Assembly (NCBI RefSeq): GCF_019455385.1
Contig: NZ_JACOFR010000031.1
Span: forward strand, 1-64,000
Direction of reading: 5' to 3'
Source of the DNA: Bradyrhizobium sp. BR 10289
GTDB lineage: Bacteria > Pseudomonadota > Alphaproteobacteria > Rhizobiales > Xanthobacteraceae
DNA: 64,000 nucleotides
The notes beneath the pieces are model-generated. The model was not told where the DNA came from, searched no databases, and saw only the letters and a program-made list of their open reading frames with translations. Positions 25,105-33,223 of this stretch are shown in pieces (position 1 is the stretch's first letter; every line of letters starts with the position of its first letter). A program made the position numbers and the translations under genes.

Positions 25105-26133
25105 ATGCCGCGCCGGACATTCGCTTGGGAAAAGCTGTCGGACGACGAGCTGCTGCAGCAACGCCTGAGCAGCCTCAGGGTCACCGTCGAAGGCACCTGG
25201 CTCGAGGACTGCGTCGCCACGCTTAACGAGGAACTGGAGGAGCGCGGCATCCGGCTCAAGCCGCACACCTGGATCTCGAGCGAGTGGTTCAGTCCGGGCG
25301 GCGTGCCCGGCATCGCCATCCCCTTCTATCTCGCCCATCCGCGCCTGATGAAGCTCGAGAAGAAGATGATGTTCGACGTCGAGGGGGGGACCTGGCGCGA
25401 GTGCATGGCCATCCTCCGTCACGAGGCGGGCCACGCCATCCAGCACGGCTTTCAGTTGCAGCGGCGCCGGCGCTGGCAGCAATTGTTCGGACCGTCGTCG
25501 AAACATTACCCGCGCTACTACCGGCCCAATCCCGCGAGCCGGCGCTACGTCCAGCACCTCCGGCTGTGGTACGCGCAGAGTCATCCGGACGAGGATTTCG
25601 CCGAGACCTTTGCAGTGTGGCTGCGGCCGCGCTCGAACTGGCGGACGCGGTATGAAGGCTGGCCGGCACTGAGGAAGCTCGAATATGTTGACGAGCTGAT
25701 GGGCGAGATCGCAGGCAAGCGGCCGGAGATCACGACACGCGAGCGTGTCGATCCCCTCGGCAAGCTCAGACAGACGCTCGCCGACCATTACAAGAAGAAG
25801 CAGGCGTTCTACGCCTTCACCCCACCGAAGACCTATGACCGCGATCTCTCCCGGTTGTTTTCCGCCGATCCACGGCATCACCGGTCAAAGCCGGCTTCGG
25901 CCCTGATCCGGCGGCACCGGGCCCAGATCAGGCAGCTGGTCGCGCGGTGGACGGGCGAGAACCAGCTCACGCTCGATGCCGTGCTCGACGACATGATCTC
26001 CCGCTGCCGCGAGCTCGATCTGCGCGCAGTCGGCCCCGAACAGAAGCTCGTTCTCGATTTCACTGTCCTCGTGACCGCCAAGACGATGCACGCGCTGTTT
26101 GGCCCGTCTCGGCGCAAATGGATCGCGCTATGA
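25105..26133 (+). CDS. Putative zinc-binding metallopeptidase, partner of an ATP-grasp ligase
   Basis: This soluble 342-residue protein has a gluzincin-like motif, HEAGH at residues 106-110, followed by DEDFAETFAVWL at 162-173, whose Glu is a likely third zinc ligand. This matches the putative zinc-binding metallopeptidase group (Peptidase_Mx-like) rather than secreted proteases, and no signal peptide is present. The last 80 residues are helical and basic. Its TGA overlaps the start of an ATP-grasp ligase by four bases (ATGA). The tight pairing suggests both act on the same peptide or small substrate, one joining and one cutting; that is inference. Confidence 0.83.
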   Translation: MPRRTFAWEKLSDDELLQQRLSSLRVTVEGTWLEDCVATLNEELEERGIRLKPHTWISSEWFSPGGVPGIAIPFYLAHPRLMKLEKKMMFDVEGGTWRECMAILRHEAGHAIQHGFQLQRRRRWQQLFGPSSKHYPRYYRPNPASRRYVQHLRLWYAQSHPDEDFAETFAVWLRPRSNWRTRYEGWPALRKLEYVDELMGEIAGKRPEITTRERVDPLGKLRQTLADHYKKKQAFYAFTPPKTYDRDLSRLFSADPRHHRSKPASALIRRHRAQIRQLVARWTGENQLTLDAVLDDMISRCRELDLRAVGPEQKLVLDFTVLVTAKTMHALFGPSRRKWIAL

Positions 26134-27164
26134 GACGGCTCCGCATTCTCGTGTTGATGCATCCGGACTTCCTGCCTCCGGACTCCTCCGATGGCTACAC
26201 GCCGCAGGAGATCAACAACTGGAAAACGGAATACGACGTCGTCAGTACCCTGCGCGCAGCCAAACATGAGGTTCGCGTGCTCGGCGCGCAGGAGGAAATC
26301 AGGCCGATCCGCGAAGCCATCGAGCAGTTCAAGCCGCACGTGGTGTTCACGCTGCTCGAGGAATTCCACAACAACGTCGCCTACGACCAGCACATCGCCA
26401 GCTATCTCGAGTTGATGAAGGTGCCTTATACCGGCTGCAATCCGCGCGGCCTGATCCTGGCGCGGGGCAAGGATTTGTCGAAGACGCTGGTGCACCACCG
26501 CCGCATCGCAGCGCCCGCCTTCGCGGTCTTTCCTATGCGCCGCAAGGTGAAGCGGCCGAAGCATCTCGCGCTGCCGCTGATCGTCAAGGCCCTGAACATG
26601 GATGGATCTGCCGGCATTTCCCAGGCCTCCATCGTCGACACCGACGAGAAGCTCGCCGAGCGCGTCGCCTTCATCCATGAGCGGATCGAGACCGCTGCCA
26701 TCGCCGAGCAGTTCATCGAGGGGCGCGAGCTCTATGTCGGCGTGCTCGGCAACAACCGGCTGCGCGTGCTGCCGGTGTGGGAGCTGAAATTCGGCAACAT
26801 GGGCGGCCGCAGCTCACGGCACATCGCGACCGAAAAGGCCAAGCACGACACCGACTATCAGGAGAAGCTCGGCATCGTCGACGGGCCTGCGAAAGACCTT
26901 GCGCCCGAGGTCACCGCGCGCATCCAGCGCGCCGCTAAGCGCATCTACCGCGCGCTCGGCCTCGACGGCTACGCGCGCATCGATTTCCGTCTCGCCGCCG
27001 ACGGCACGCCGTATTTTATTGAAGCCAACCCCAACCCTGAAATCGCCAAGAGCCAGGAATTCGCCACGGCGGCTCAGCATGACGGGCTGAAATATACGGA
27101 CTTACTCCATCGCATCCTGACACTGGGGATCAGCCGGGCGAAAGCGGGCGTGTCGCTGGGGTGA
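26130..27164 (+). CDS. ATP-grasp ligase related to D-alanine-D-alanine ligases
   Basis: This ATP-grasp enzyme of 344 residues belongs to the broad D-Ala-D-Ala ligase/RimK group. YTGCNPRGLILARGKDLSK and LPLIVKALNMDGSAGIS form the ATP-binding part. EQFIEGRELYVGVLG, GYARIDFRL and FIEANPNPEI provide the acidic, magnesium-binding end. It lacks the Ddl-specific wording around the substrate site, so cell-wall D-Ala-D-Ala formation is not implied. The ATG at 26130 overlaps the peptidase stop by four bases; an ATG at 26118 is also in frame. It most likely forms a carboxylate-amine bond; the substrate is unknown. Confidence 0.85.
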   Translation: MRRLRILVLMHPDFLPPDSSDGYTPQEINNWKTEYDVVSTLRAAKHEVRVLGAQEEIRPIREAIEQFKPHVVFTLLEEFHNNVAYDQHIASYLELMKVPYTGCNPRGLILARGKDLSKTLVHHRRIAAPAFAVFPMRRKVKRPKHLALPLIVKALNMDGSAGISQASIVDTDEKLAERVAFIHERIETAAIAEQFIEGRELYVGVLGNNRLRVLPVWELKFGNMGGRSSRHIATEKAKHDTDYQEKLGIVDGPAKDLAPEVTARIQRAAKRIYRALGLDGYARIDFRLAADGTPYFIEANPNPEIAKSQEFATAAQHDGLKYTDLLHRILTLGISRAKAGVSLG

Positions 27165-27210
27165 GCTGGGGGCCGTTGCGCCGCCATGGCGATATAGCGG
27201 CACGATCTCG

Positions 27211-27244
27211 TCCCGCCGCCGACTTCATAGGGACGGCGGCGGGA
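27211..27244. other. Strong stem-loop between converging genes
   Basis: A perfect ten-base-pair stem, TCCCGCCGCC with GGCGGCGGGA, has a 14-base loop. It sits between the converging ATP-grasp and ribH genes. No T-run follows on either strand, so it may be a transcript-stabilising or weak termination structure rather than a classical terminator. Confidence 0.5.
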
Positions 27245-27273
27245 CTGGCAATCAGCGGCGTGTGAAGGAGCGG

Positions 27274-27819
27274 CTACACGATCCCCGCCGCGACCTGGCC
27301 GCGCAGACGCTCCAGGCCATGCAACGTCTCGGCGCAGGCGGCCGCGACCTCGATGCCCTTGATCGTGAAATGCCTGCGGAAGAAATCGTAGTGCACTTCG
27401 GTCTCGTGGAATTGCTGCGGCGTCAGCACGGCGGAGAACACCGGCACCTCGGTCCGGAGCTGCACGTCCATCAGCGCCTTGATCACGGTGTCGGCGACGA
27501 ATTCGTGGCGATAGATGCCGCCGTCGACGACGAGGCCGGCCGCGACGATCGCGGTGTAGCGCCGCGTCTTGGCGAGCACCTGCGCATGCAGCGGGATCTC
27601 GAACGAGCCCGGCACCTCGAACACGTCGACATGGGTGAGGTGGCGCGCCTCGGCCTCCCTCATGAAGGCGATGCGGGCCTCCTCGACGACGTCGCGGTGC
27701 CAGCAGGCCTGCACGAAGGCCACCCGCTGCGGCTTGGCGAAACGCGGATGCTCGGTCACGGGAACCGGCGGTTGAGTTTGGGAGGTTTCGGTTTGGGTAT
27801 CTTGCAACATCTGATTCAT
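27274..27819 (-). CDS. ribH: 6,7-dimethyl-8-ribityllumazine synthase, type II (RibH2-like)
   Basis: Lumazine synthase condenses 5-amino-6-ribitylaminouracil with dihydroxybutanone phosphate, the penultimate step of riboflavin synthesis. This 181-residue protein carries FVQACWHRDVVEEAR near the start, VPGSFEIPLHAQVLAKT in the middle and SAVLTPQQFHE toward the end. That wording matches the RibH2 (type II) enzymes of Brucella and rhizobia, which form decamers, more than the usual icosahedral RibH. It stands alone, downstream of an FMN riboswitch, so its expression should fall when FMN is plentiful. Confidence 0.93.
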   Translation of the reverse strand: MNQMLQDTQTETSQTQPPVPVTEHPRFAKPQRVAFVQACWHRDVVEEARIAFMREAEARHLTHVDVFEVPGSFEIPLHAQVLAKTRRYTAIVAAGLVVDGGIYRHEFVADTVIKALMDVQLRTEVPVFSAVLTPQQFHETEVHYDFFRRHFTIKGIEVAAACAETLHGLERLRGQVAAGIV

Positions 27820-27894
27820 GGCTTTCCCTTCAAAGGACCAGAATCAGGGCACACGGAACGACAAACAGCCGCACCTTGCGATGCGTCTGCCACC

Positions 27895-28071
27895 GACCGT
27901 TCTCTTTCATCCGGACTTTAACCGTCGGCTTCGGAGTTGCACCGAATCTGCTGACCCTTCCCTTCGGTCAAAATTCCTTTTCAGGAAGATCCTTGGGGGA
28001 AGGCGCTCGCGGGCTTAGGCCTTTCGGCCCTTACCGCCGGTGGGGACTTTCACCCCGCCCTGAGAACATCG
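27895..28071 (-). promoter_or_regulatory. FMN riboswitch (RFN element) controlling ribH
   Basis: On the minus strand the leader shows the conserved RFN blocks in order. TCAGGGCGGGGTGAAAGTCC is followed by CCACCGGCGGTAAGGGCC, AGCCCGCGAGCG, then TCAGCAGATTCGGTGCAACT, CCGAAGCCGACGG, and finally AGTCCGGATGAAAGAGAACG. These form the junction and the P2-P6 stems known for FMN-binding riboswitches. The element ends about 75 bases before the ribH start, close enough to control translation start or a terminator near 27.85 kb. Confidence 0.93.
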
Positions 28072-28238
28072 GCCGTCCGGAATGAACGGCCTGACCGAAA
28101 TATGACCCCGGCGAGGGGCCGCAGCAAGCATGTTCCGCAGCAAAAAACCGCATGGTCCCATACCGTCACGGCGGTTCGGTCATCGCGCGGCGGAATTAAC
28201 GATTGGCTGCTTTCGGGAATCCGATTCCGGTTTGTTCT

Positions 28239-28254
28239 CAATCGTTAACGATTG
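28239..28254. promoter_or_regulatory. Perfect 16-base palindrome, candidate operator
   Basis: CAATCGTTAACGATTG is a perfect palindrome, and a half-copy (TTAACGATTG) lies about 50 bases upstream at 28196-28205. It sits in a roughly 400-base gene-free stretch (28072-28473) between the ribH leader and the YbjN-like gene, the only other clear structure there. The regulator is unknown, so the call rests on symmetry and position. Confidence 0.4.
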
Positions 28255-28473
28255 TGGCGGAGATGAGCTGTGGACGAACGAGTCATGGCTTGTGGACGGA
28301 CTCGGGACCCAGTTGCGCAGATTCCGCAAATCACATCACTTGATCCGCGACAGGCCGCGTTGATCCGAAGGATCGCGAAAGCGACTCCGGGGATCGCCGA
28401 TGTGTAGGGAGCGCGCGCCGGCCCCAACCGCGTGCGTATCAAAGACAACAAGAAGGCAAGAGGTCGAGACGGC

Positions 28474-28974
28474 ATGTCCCTGCTCGAAGGCACCATCGAT
28501 TCCCGAAATCACCCGCTGGCGGTGGTCGAGGATATCGCGGCCAGCAACAACTGGCCGTTCGAACGCTCCGGCGAAGACGAACTCACCATTGTCTCGAAGG
28601 GACAGTGGACCGACTACCAGATCTCCTTCACCTGGATGGGGGATATCGAGGCGCTGCATCTGGCCTGCGCGTTCGACATGAAGATTCCGCACGCGCGGCG
28701 GAACGAAGTGCAGCGGCTCGTCGCTGCCGTCAACGAGCAGTTGTGGGTCGGGCACTTCGATCTCTGGACCAACACCGGCATGATCATGCACCGCCAAGCC
28801 CTGGTGCTGCCGGGCGGGCTCACCGCCTCGACCGCGCAATGCGAAGCCATGCTCGCCGGCGCCATCCACGCCTGCGAGCGCTACTTCCCGGCGTTCCAGT
28901 TCGTGGTGTGGGCCGGCAAGACCACCGCGCAGGCGATGGACGCCGCGATGTTCGATACGGTGGGAGAGGCGTAG
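28474..28974 (+). CDS. YbjN domain-containing protein
   Basis: This soluble protein of 166 residues has the YbjN-domain layout (a type III secretion chaperone-like fold). An N-terminal LAVVEDIAASNNWPFERSGE block leads to a beta sheet with HLACAFDMKIP and a C-terminal helix after WAGKTTAQAMDAAMF. The ATG at 28474 has AAGAGG upstream and begins MSLLEGTIDS; an ATG at 28432 would add 14 charged residues. It lies directly before proC, an arrangement common in alphaproteobacteria. The YbjN family has no settled biochemical role. Confidence 0.88.
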   Translation: MSLLEGTIDSRNHPLAVVEDIAASNNWPFERSGEDELTIVSKGQWTDYQISFTWMGDIEALHLACAFDMKIPHARRNEVQRLVAAVNEQLWVGHFDLWTNTGMIMHRQALVLPGGLTASTAQCEAMLAGAIHACERYFPAFQFVVWAGKTTAQAMDAAMFDTVGEA

Positions 28975-28998
28975 TCGCTCCTTCCCCTCCGCTGTCGT

Positions 28999-29135
28999 CC
29001 CGGACAAGCGCGCCCGGGCGCGCAGATCCGGGATCCAGACCGCGTGATTTCTCCGTATCGTGCGGTGCTTGTTGCCAACACCTCCATCCACTAGAAACAA
29101 TCGTGGTTATGGGTCCCTGCATTCGCAGGGACGAC
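28999..29135. repeat. Intergenic repeat, GTCCCGGAC type (partial copy)
   Basis: TCCCGGACAAGCGCGCCCGG with GCAGATCCGGGATCCAG and, further on, GGGTCCCTGCATTCGCAGGG form two pieces of the GTCCCGGAC repeat family. They lie between the YbjN-like gene and proC. Confidence 0.5.
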
Positions 29136-29157
29136 AGTTTCATTTGTGGCAACAGCG

Positions 29158-29982
29158 ATGGCAGACAGCACTCTCAAAAACATCACCGGCACCATCCTGC
29201 TCGCCGGCGCCGGCAAGATGGGCGGCGCGATGCTGACCGGATGGCTGGCGGGCGGGCTCGATCCGCGCCGCGTCGCCGTGGTCGACCCGCATCTCTCGCC
29301 CGAAATCACCGCGCTGGCCTCCAAGGGCGTCGTGCTCAATCCCGACGCGAAGGCGGCAGGCTTTGTCGAGACGATGGTCGTCGCCGTGAAGCCGCAGATG
29401 TTCCGCGAGGCCGGCGCCAGGCTGAGATCGTTCGTCTCGGAGAAGACCTCCGTGGTCTCGATCATGGCGGGAACCACGATCGCCGCGCTCGAAGAGGTCT
29501 GCGGCGGCGCCGTGGTGCGCGCGATGCCGAACACGCCGGCCGCGATCGGCCGCGGCATCACGGTGGCCGTCGCTGCGAAGACTGTCAGCACCGGGCAACG
29601 CGCGCTGGCCGATGCGCTGCTGCGCGCCACCGGCTCGGTCGAATGGGTCGAGGATGAAGGCCTGATGGACGCGGTGACCGCCGTCTCGGGCTCGGGCCCG
29701 GCCTATGTGTTCCTGCTCGCCGAGGAGCTGGCGCGCGCCGGTGTCGAGGCGGGATTGCCCGAAGCGCTCGCGACCAAGCTCGCGCGCGAAACCGTCGCCG
29801 GCTCCGGCGAATTGCTGCACCAGTCCGAGCTTCCCTCCGCCACGCTGCGCCAGAACGTCACCTCGCCCGGCGGCACCACGGCCGCCGCGCTCGGCGTGCT
29901 GATGGGCGAGCCTGGCCTGCGCGACCTCATGATCCGCGCGATTGCGGCAGCGACGAAGCGGTCGAAGGAATTGGCGAAGTAG
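29158..29982 (+). CDS. proC: Pyrroline-5-carboxylate reductase
   Basis: ProC reduces pyrroline-5-carboxylate to proline with NAD(P)H. The Rossmann start LLAGAGKMGGAMLTGW is near residue 14. RAMPNTPAAIGRG and the substrate-site SGSGPAYVFLLAEEL are characteristic. The protein has 274 residues from the ATG at 29158; the GTG at 29146 would add four. It appears to be the last gene after the YbjN-like gene, with a repeat between them. Confidence 0.96.
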   Translation: MADSTLKNITGTILLAGAGKMGGAMLTGWLAGGLDPRRVAVVDPHLSPEITALASKGVVLNPDAKAAGFVETMVVAVKPQMFREAGARLRSFVSEKTSVVSIMAGTTIAALEEVCGGAVVRAMPNTPAAIGRGITVAVAAKTVSTGQRALADALLRATGSVEWVEDEGLMDAVTAVSGSGPAYVFLLAEELARAGVEAGLPEALATKLARETVAGSGELLHQSELPSATLRQNVTSPGGTTAAALGVLMGEPGLRDLMIRAIAAATKRSKELAK

Positions 29983-29985
29983 CGG

Positions 29986-30378
29986 CTACGCGCCCAACCG
30001 CTTGTTGAACATCTCGACATTGACGAGCCCGCGCGCGTGACGGCCTTCGCCGAGCTTGCGCGTGCCCTCGAATGCTTCGACGTCGAAACGGATGACCCGG
30101 CGCTCGACGGCAACGACTTTTGCGGTGGTGCGCACCGTCGCTCCGACAAGGGCCGCCGCGAGATGCCTGATGTCCACCTCGGTGCCAACCGTGACCCAGC
30201 CCGGTTGAAGCGCGGAGCGGATCGCATCGCCCGAGGTCAGCTCCATTTCCAGGATCATCATCGGCGTCGCATACACAAACGGCATGCCCGGCACGAAGTG
30301 CCCGACCGTGCGTTCGGCCGGCACCACCAGCATGCGCTCGGCGCTCATGCCGACCTTGATGAAATCGCGTGCGTCCAT
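29986..30378 (-). CDS. FlK-like hot-dog thioesterase
   Basis: This 130-residue hot-dog-fold protein matches the FlK-type thioesterase pattern. FVYATPMMILEME is in the first third, SALQPGWVTVGTEVDIRHL in the middle, and GATVRTTAKVVAVERRVIRF followed by EGRHARGLVNVEMFNKRL at the end. FlK itself hydrolyses fluoroacetyl-CoA; homologues in other bacteria act on other short acyl-CoAs or are uncharacterised, so a fluoroacetate role is not implied. The ATG at 30378 starts the homologous region. Confidence 0.85.
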   Translation of the reverse strand: MDARDFIKVGMSAERMLVVPAERTVGHFVPGMPFVYATPMMILEMELTSGDAIRSALQPGWVTVGTEVDIRHLAAALVGATVRTTAKVVAVERRVIRFDVEAFEGTRKLGEGRHARGLVNVEMFNKRLGA

Positions 30379-30395
30379 GGGGGCCTCACACTCCG

Positions 30396-30533
30396 CTGTC
30401 GTCCCGGACAAGCGCAGCGCAGATCCGGGACCCATAGCCACAGGATTTAGTTTGGCGAAGATTCGGAATTACCAGTTAGACCCATAACCACCTCCTGTGG
30501 TTATGGGTCCCCGCGTTCGCGGGGACGACAGTT
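30396..30533. repeat. Palindromic intergenic repeat, GTCCCGGAC type (copy)
   Basis: TCGTCCCGGACAAGCG with GCAGATCCGGGACCCATA and a second part TTATGGGTCCCCGCGTTCGC with GCGGGGACGAC make two hairpin units of this family. It lies between the FlK-like gene and the tautomerase. Confidence 0.6.
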
Positions 30534-30555
30534 GTGTTTGCCGAACCGGCAGCGC

Positions 30556-30759
30556 CTACTTCTTCGCCGCCGCCGCGCGCTCCACAAAGGTCTTGCCGCC
30601 CTTCATCTTGTGGCGGAGCGGGGCTTCGTTGATCTGGATGACGACGGCATCGGCGTCGACGCCGAGATTCTTCACGAGTGCCTGCGTGATGTCGCGCATC
30701 ATGCCGGCCTTCTGCTCGTCGGTGCGGCCTTCGGCCATGCTGACGGTGATCTCAGGCAT
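30556..30759 (-). CDS. 4-oxalocrotonate tautomerase family protein
   Basis: This 67-residue protein begins MPEITVSMAEGRT. The proline exposed after methionine removal is the catalytic base of the family. The helix QKAGMMRDITQALVKNLG and the strand AVVIQINEAP complete the beta-alpha-beta fold. It is likely to act as a multimeric keto-enol tautomerase. The ATG at 30759 has AGGGAGAC upstream. The substrate is unknown. Confidence 0.88.
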   Translation of the reverse strand: MPEITVSMAEGRTDEQKAGMMRDITQALVKNLGVDADAVVIQINEAPLRHKMKGGKTFVERAAAAKK

Positions 30760-30785
30760 ATTATGTCTCCCTCTCGCCTCTCCGT

Positions 30786-30866
30786 CATGGCCGGGCTTGT
30801 CCCGGCCATCCACGGATTCGCTATCAAACAAGACGTGGGTGCCCGGGACAAGCCCGGGCACGACGA
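30786..30866. repeat. Inverted repeat built on GGGCTTGTCCCGG
   Basis: CGTCATGGCCGGGCTTGTCC and GGACAAGCCCGGGCACGACG face each other around a short middle. The element is related to the GTCCCGGAC family. It fills the gap between the tautomerase and hisS. Confidence 0.65.
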
Positions 30867-30879
30867 TCGAAACGAATGG

Positions 30880-32508
30880 CTAGCCCCAGCTCACGTCATG
30901 GCGCGCGAGGACCTCACGCACCTTTAAAACCAGATCGGCCTCGCTGCACGAGAACTGCGCGGGGCGCGTCTCGCGCCATTCCTGGTTGGAGGCGATCGCG
31001 GCCGCCGCCTTGGCGCCCTCGACCAGATCCTTGATCTGCAGCTCGCCGCGCGCCTTTTCATCCGAGCCCTGGATGATCACGCAAGGCGAGTTGCGACGGT
31101 CGGCATATTTGAGCTGGTTGCCCATGTTCTTGGGATTGCCGAGATAGAGCTCGGCGCGGATGCCGGCGCTACGCAAAGACGCCACCATCTTCTGGTAGTC
31201 GGCGACACGGTCGCGGTCGAACACGGTGACGACGACGGGCCCGAATTCGCGGCGCGTGTCGAGCTTGCCGAGCAGGGTCAGCGCAGCCTGGAGGCGCGAG
31301 ACGCCAATCGAGAAACCGGTCGCCGGCACCGGCTCGCCGCGGAAGCGCGAGACCAGACCATCATAGCGCCCGCCGCCACCCACAGAGCCGAAGCGCACGG
31401 GACGCCCCTTCTCGTCCTTGGTCTCGAGCAGCAGCTCGACCTCGTAGACCGGGCCGGTGTAATATTCGAGGCCGCGCACCGTCTCAGCTGTAATTCTGAA
31501 GCGCTTCGAGCCGTAGCCAGCTGCTTCCATCATCGTGAGAATTTGGCGCAGCTCGCTTATTCCCTCCCGCCCAACCGCAGACTCAGAAACGAGCTCCTGC
31601 CAACCTTCTAGCAACTTGGAGTTGTTGTAGAAGTATCGCTTGTTAGGCTTAGCGGGAAGAGAGGTAACCTCTGCCATCTCTTCGCCTGTTCTAATCCATT
31701 CGTCGTCAGTAGGCTGATGCCACATAGTTGTATCAGCCCAAGTTTCACCGTGCCCGGTGATGAAGCTTAGAATCACGCCGATGGCTGAGTCCGACAAATG
31801 TGCGCCGTGAGTGAAATCCCCGCTCTCGTCCTTACGTCCGGCGCCAAGCAAGTCTCGGACACCTGCCTCGCCTAGCCGATCAAATTTATCAATGGCTCGC
31901 AATACAGTGAGACGACGTCCGAAATTTTCGGTACCGCCAATCCCGATCGATTCCATTACGCCGTCGAGCACTTTGCGGTTATTTACCTTCACAACGTACT
32001 GACCACGCTCAATACCCAGCTTTTCCATCGTGTCCGCGGCCATCATGCAGATCTCGGCATCCGCCGCCGGCGTCGCCGAGCCGACGGTGTCGGCGTCGAA
32101 CTGCATGAACTGGCGGAAGCGGCCGGGGCCGGGTTTTTCGTTGCGGAAGACGTAGCCGACCCGGTAGCTGCGATAGGGCAGCACCAGACCGTCGGTGCCG
32201 TAGCGCTCGCCGACATAGCGGGCGAGCGGCGCGGTCAGGTCGTAGCGCAGGCTGATCCACTGCTCGTCGTCGTCCTGGAACGAGAATACGCCCTCGTTCG
32301 GACGGTCCTGGTCGGGCAGGAATTTTCCGAGCGCGTCGGTATATTCCATCGCCGGCGTCTCCACCGGCTCGAAACCATAGAGCTCGTAGACGGCGCGGAT
32401 CTTCTCGACCATCTCGCGCGTCGCCCGGATCGCGGCGGGATCGCGATCCTCGAGCCCGCGCGGCAGCCGCGCCTTCAGTTTCTGGGGTTTTTTGGGTTTT
32501 TCGGCCAT
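30880..32508 (-). CDS. hisS: Histidyl-tRNA synthetase
   Basis: HisRS charges tRNA-His. This class II enzyme of 542 residues shows motif 2 in YVFRNEKPGPGRFRQFMQFD, and the histidine-binding RGLEYYTGPVYEVE. GFSIGVSRL provides motif 3, and a C-terminal anticodon-binding domain follows. The middle (about residues 158-339, bases 31490-32035) has clearly lower G+C and different codon use from both ends, while the protein reads through without interruption. That suggests a recombined segment. The enzyme should be functional. Confidence 0.95.
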   Translation of the reverse strand: MAEKPKKPQKLKARLPRGLEDRDPAAIRATREMVEKIRAVYELYGFEPVETPAMEYTDALGKFLPDQDRPNEGVFSFQDDDEQWISLRYDLTAPLARYVGERYGTDGLVLPYRSYRVGYVFRNEKPGPGRFRQFMQFDADTVGSATPAADAEICMMAADTMEKLGIERGQYVVKVNNRKVLDGVMESIGIGGTENFGRRLTVLRAIDKFDRLGEAGVRDLLGAGRKDESGDFTHGAHLSDSAIGVILSFITGHGETWADTTMWHQPTDDEWIRTGEEMAEVTSLPAKPNKRYFYNNSKLLEGWQELVSESAVGREGISELRQILTMMEAAGYGSKRFRITAETVRGLEYYTGPVYEVELLLETKDEKGRPVRFGSVGGGGRYDGLVSRFRGEPVPATGFSIGVSRLQAALTLLGKLDTRREFGPVVVTVFDRDRVADYQKMVASLRSAGIRAELYLGNPKNMGNQLKYADRRNSPCVIIQGSDEKARGELQIKDLVEGAKAAAAIASNQEWRETRPAQFSCSEADLVLKVREVLARHDVSWG

Positions 32509-32547
32509 GCGGGCGTTTACCAGCCGACGGGCGGGGCGGCAACTGCC

Positions 32548-33063
32548 CTACGGCTGCTCCATCCGCGCCCGCAGCGCGTCAGCGTCGGGTTTCGGCATGG
32601 ATTTCAGCAGTGGCTTGATGGTTTCGCCGCCGACGATCTTGTCGTTGCGCATGAACATCCAATCGGAGATGTCGGCATCCTTGAACTCAGTGAGGTCTCC
32701 GAACCGCTTTCCGGGCAGGTTCCGCGGTGTGTCGGCAAAACGCGCTGCATAGTCCCCACCCGGAAGCTTCTTCACGTCACTCACCCAGATGTACTCGTCA
32801 TCCCCAGCGGTCTGAAATCGCACCTTGAGGGTGTGCTCCGTCTCTGTGCGTTTCGGCGCGTTATAGGAAGCCCAGAACACCGGCAGCGTGGCGCGTGCGC
32901 GAGCGATCGCTGCATTCATCTCGGGGTCTGTGTCGGCCACACGGATGACCCAGTCCGCCGCCTCCACGGTGGACCTGGGCCTCAATGTTAGAATACCGAA
33001 GACAGCCGCTGCCGTGACGACAGCGGATACGGCCCATTTGATGGACTGGAGAGGGGAGGCCAT
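32548..33063 (-). CDS. DUF2314-like protein with a membrane anchor
   Basis: After an N-terminal hydrophobic segment (SIKWAVSAVVTAAAVFGILTL), a soluble domain of about 130 residues carries EYIWVSDVKKLPGG and SDWMFMRNDKIVGGETIKPL. This is the wording of the DUF2314 family. The role is unknown. The start at 33063 (MASPLQSIKW) puts the membrane segment near the N-terminus; the ATG at 33105 is an alternative. Base composition is somewhat lower than that of the flanking genes. Confidence 0.78.
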   Translation of the reverse strand: MASPLQSIKWAVSAVVTAAAVFGILTLRPRSTVEAADWVIRVADTDPEMNAAIARARATLPVFWASYNAPKRTETEHTLKVRFQTAGDDEYIWVSDVKKLPGGDYAARFADTPRNLPGKRFGDLTEFKDADISDWMFMRNDKIVGGETIKPLLKSMPKPDADALRARMEQP

Positions 33064-33223
33064 GACCGCAATGTCTGAGAACCCTAATGTCCCAGCCATT
33101 GTCACATAGTTGCACTGATGATTTCAACAACTAAGGGTTAGCGCCGTCCAGACAAAAGGATCGCCTGCGCCGCCGATCCTTTTCGCCAGCTTGGCCCCGG
33201 CGCTCCCGCCGGGGCACGGAGCA

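Noticed and set aside
28255..28320. TGTGGACGA and TGTGGACGG as DnaA boxes or an origin
   Set aside because: They differ from the TGTGGATAA consensus in the last bases, are only two, and no origin-type A+T-rich stretch or origin gene is next to them.
29986..30759. FlK-like thioesterase and tautomerase as a fluoroacetate or toxic-acid detoxification operon
   Set aside because: They are separated by a repeat and have no shared pathway gene nearby; the tautomerase family is very broad.
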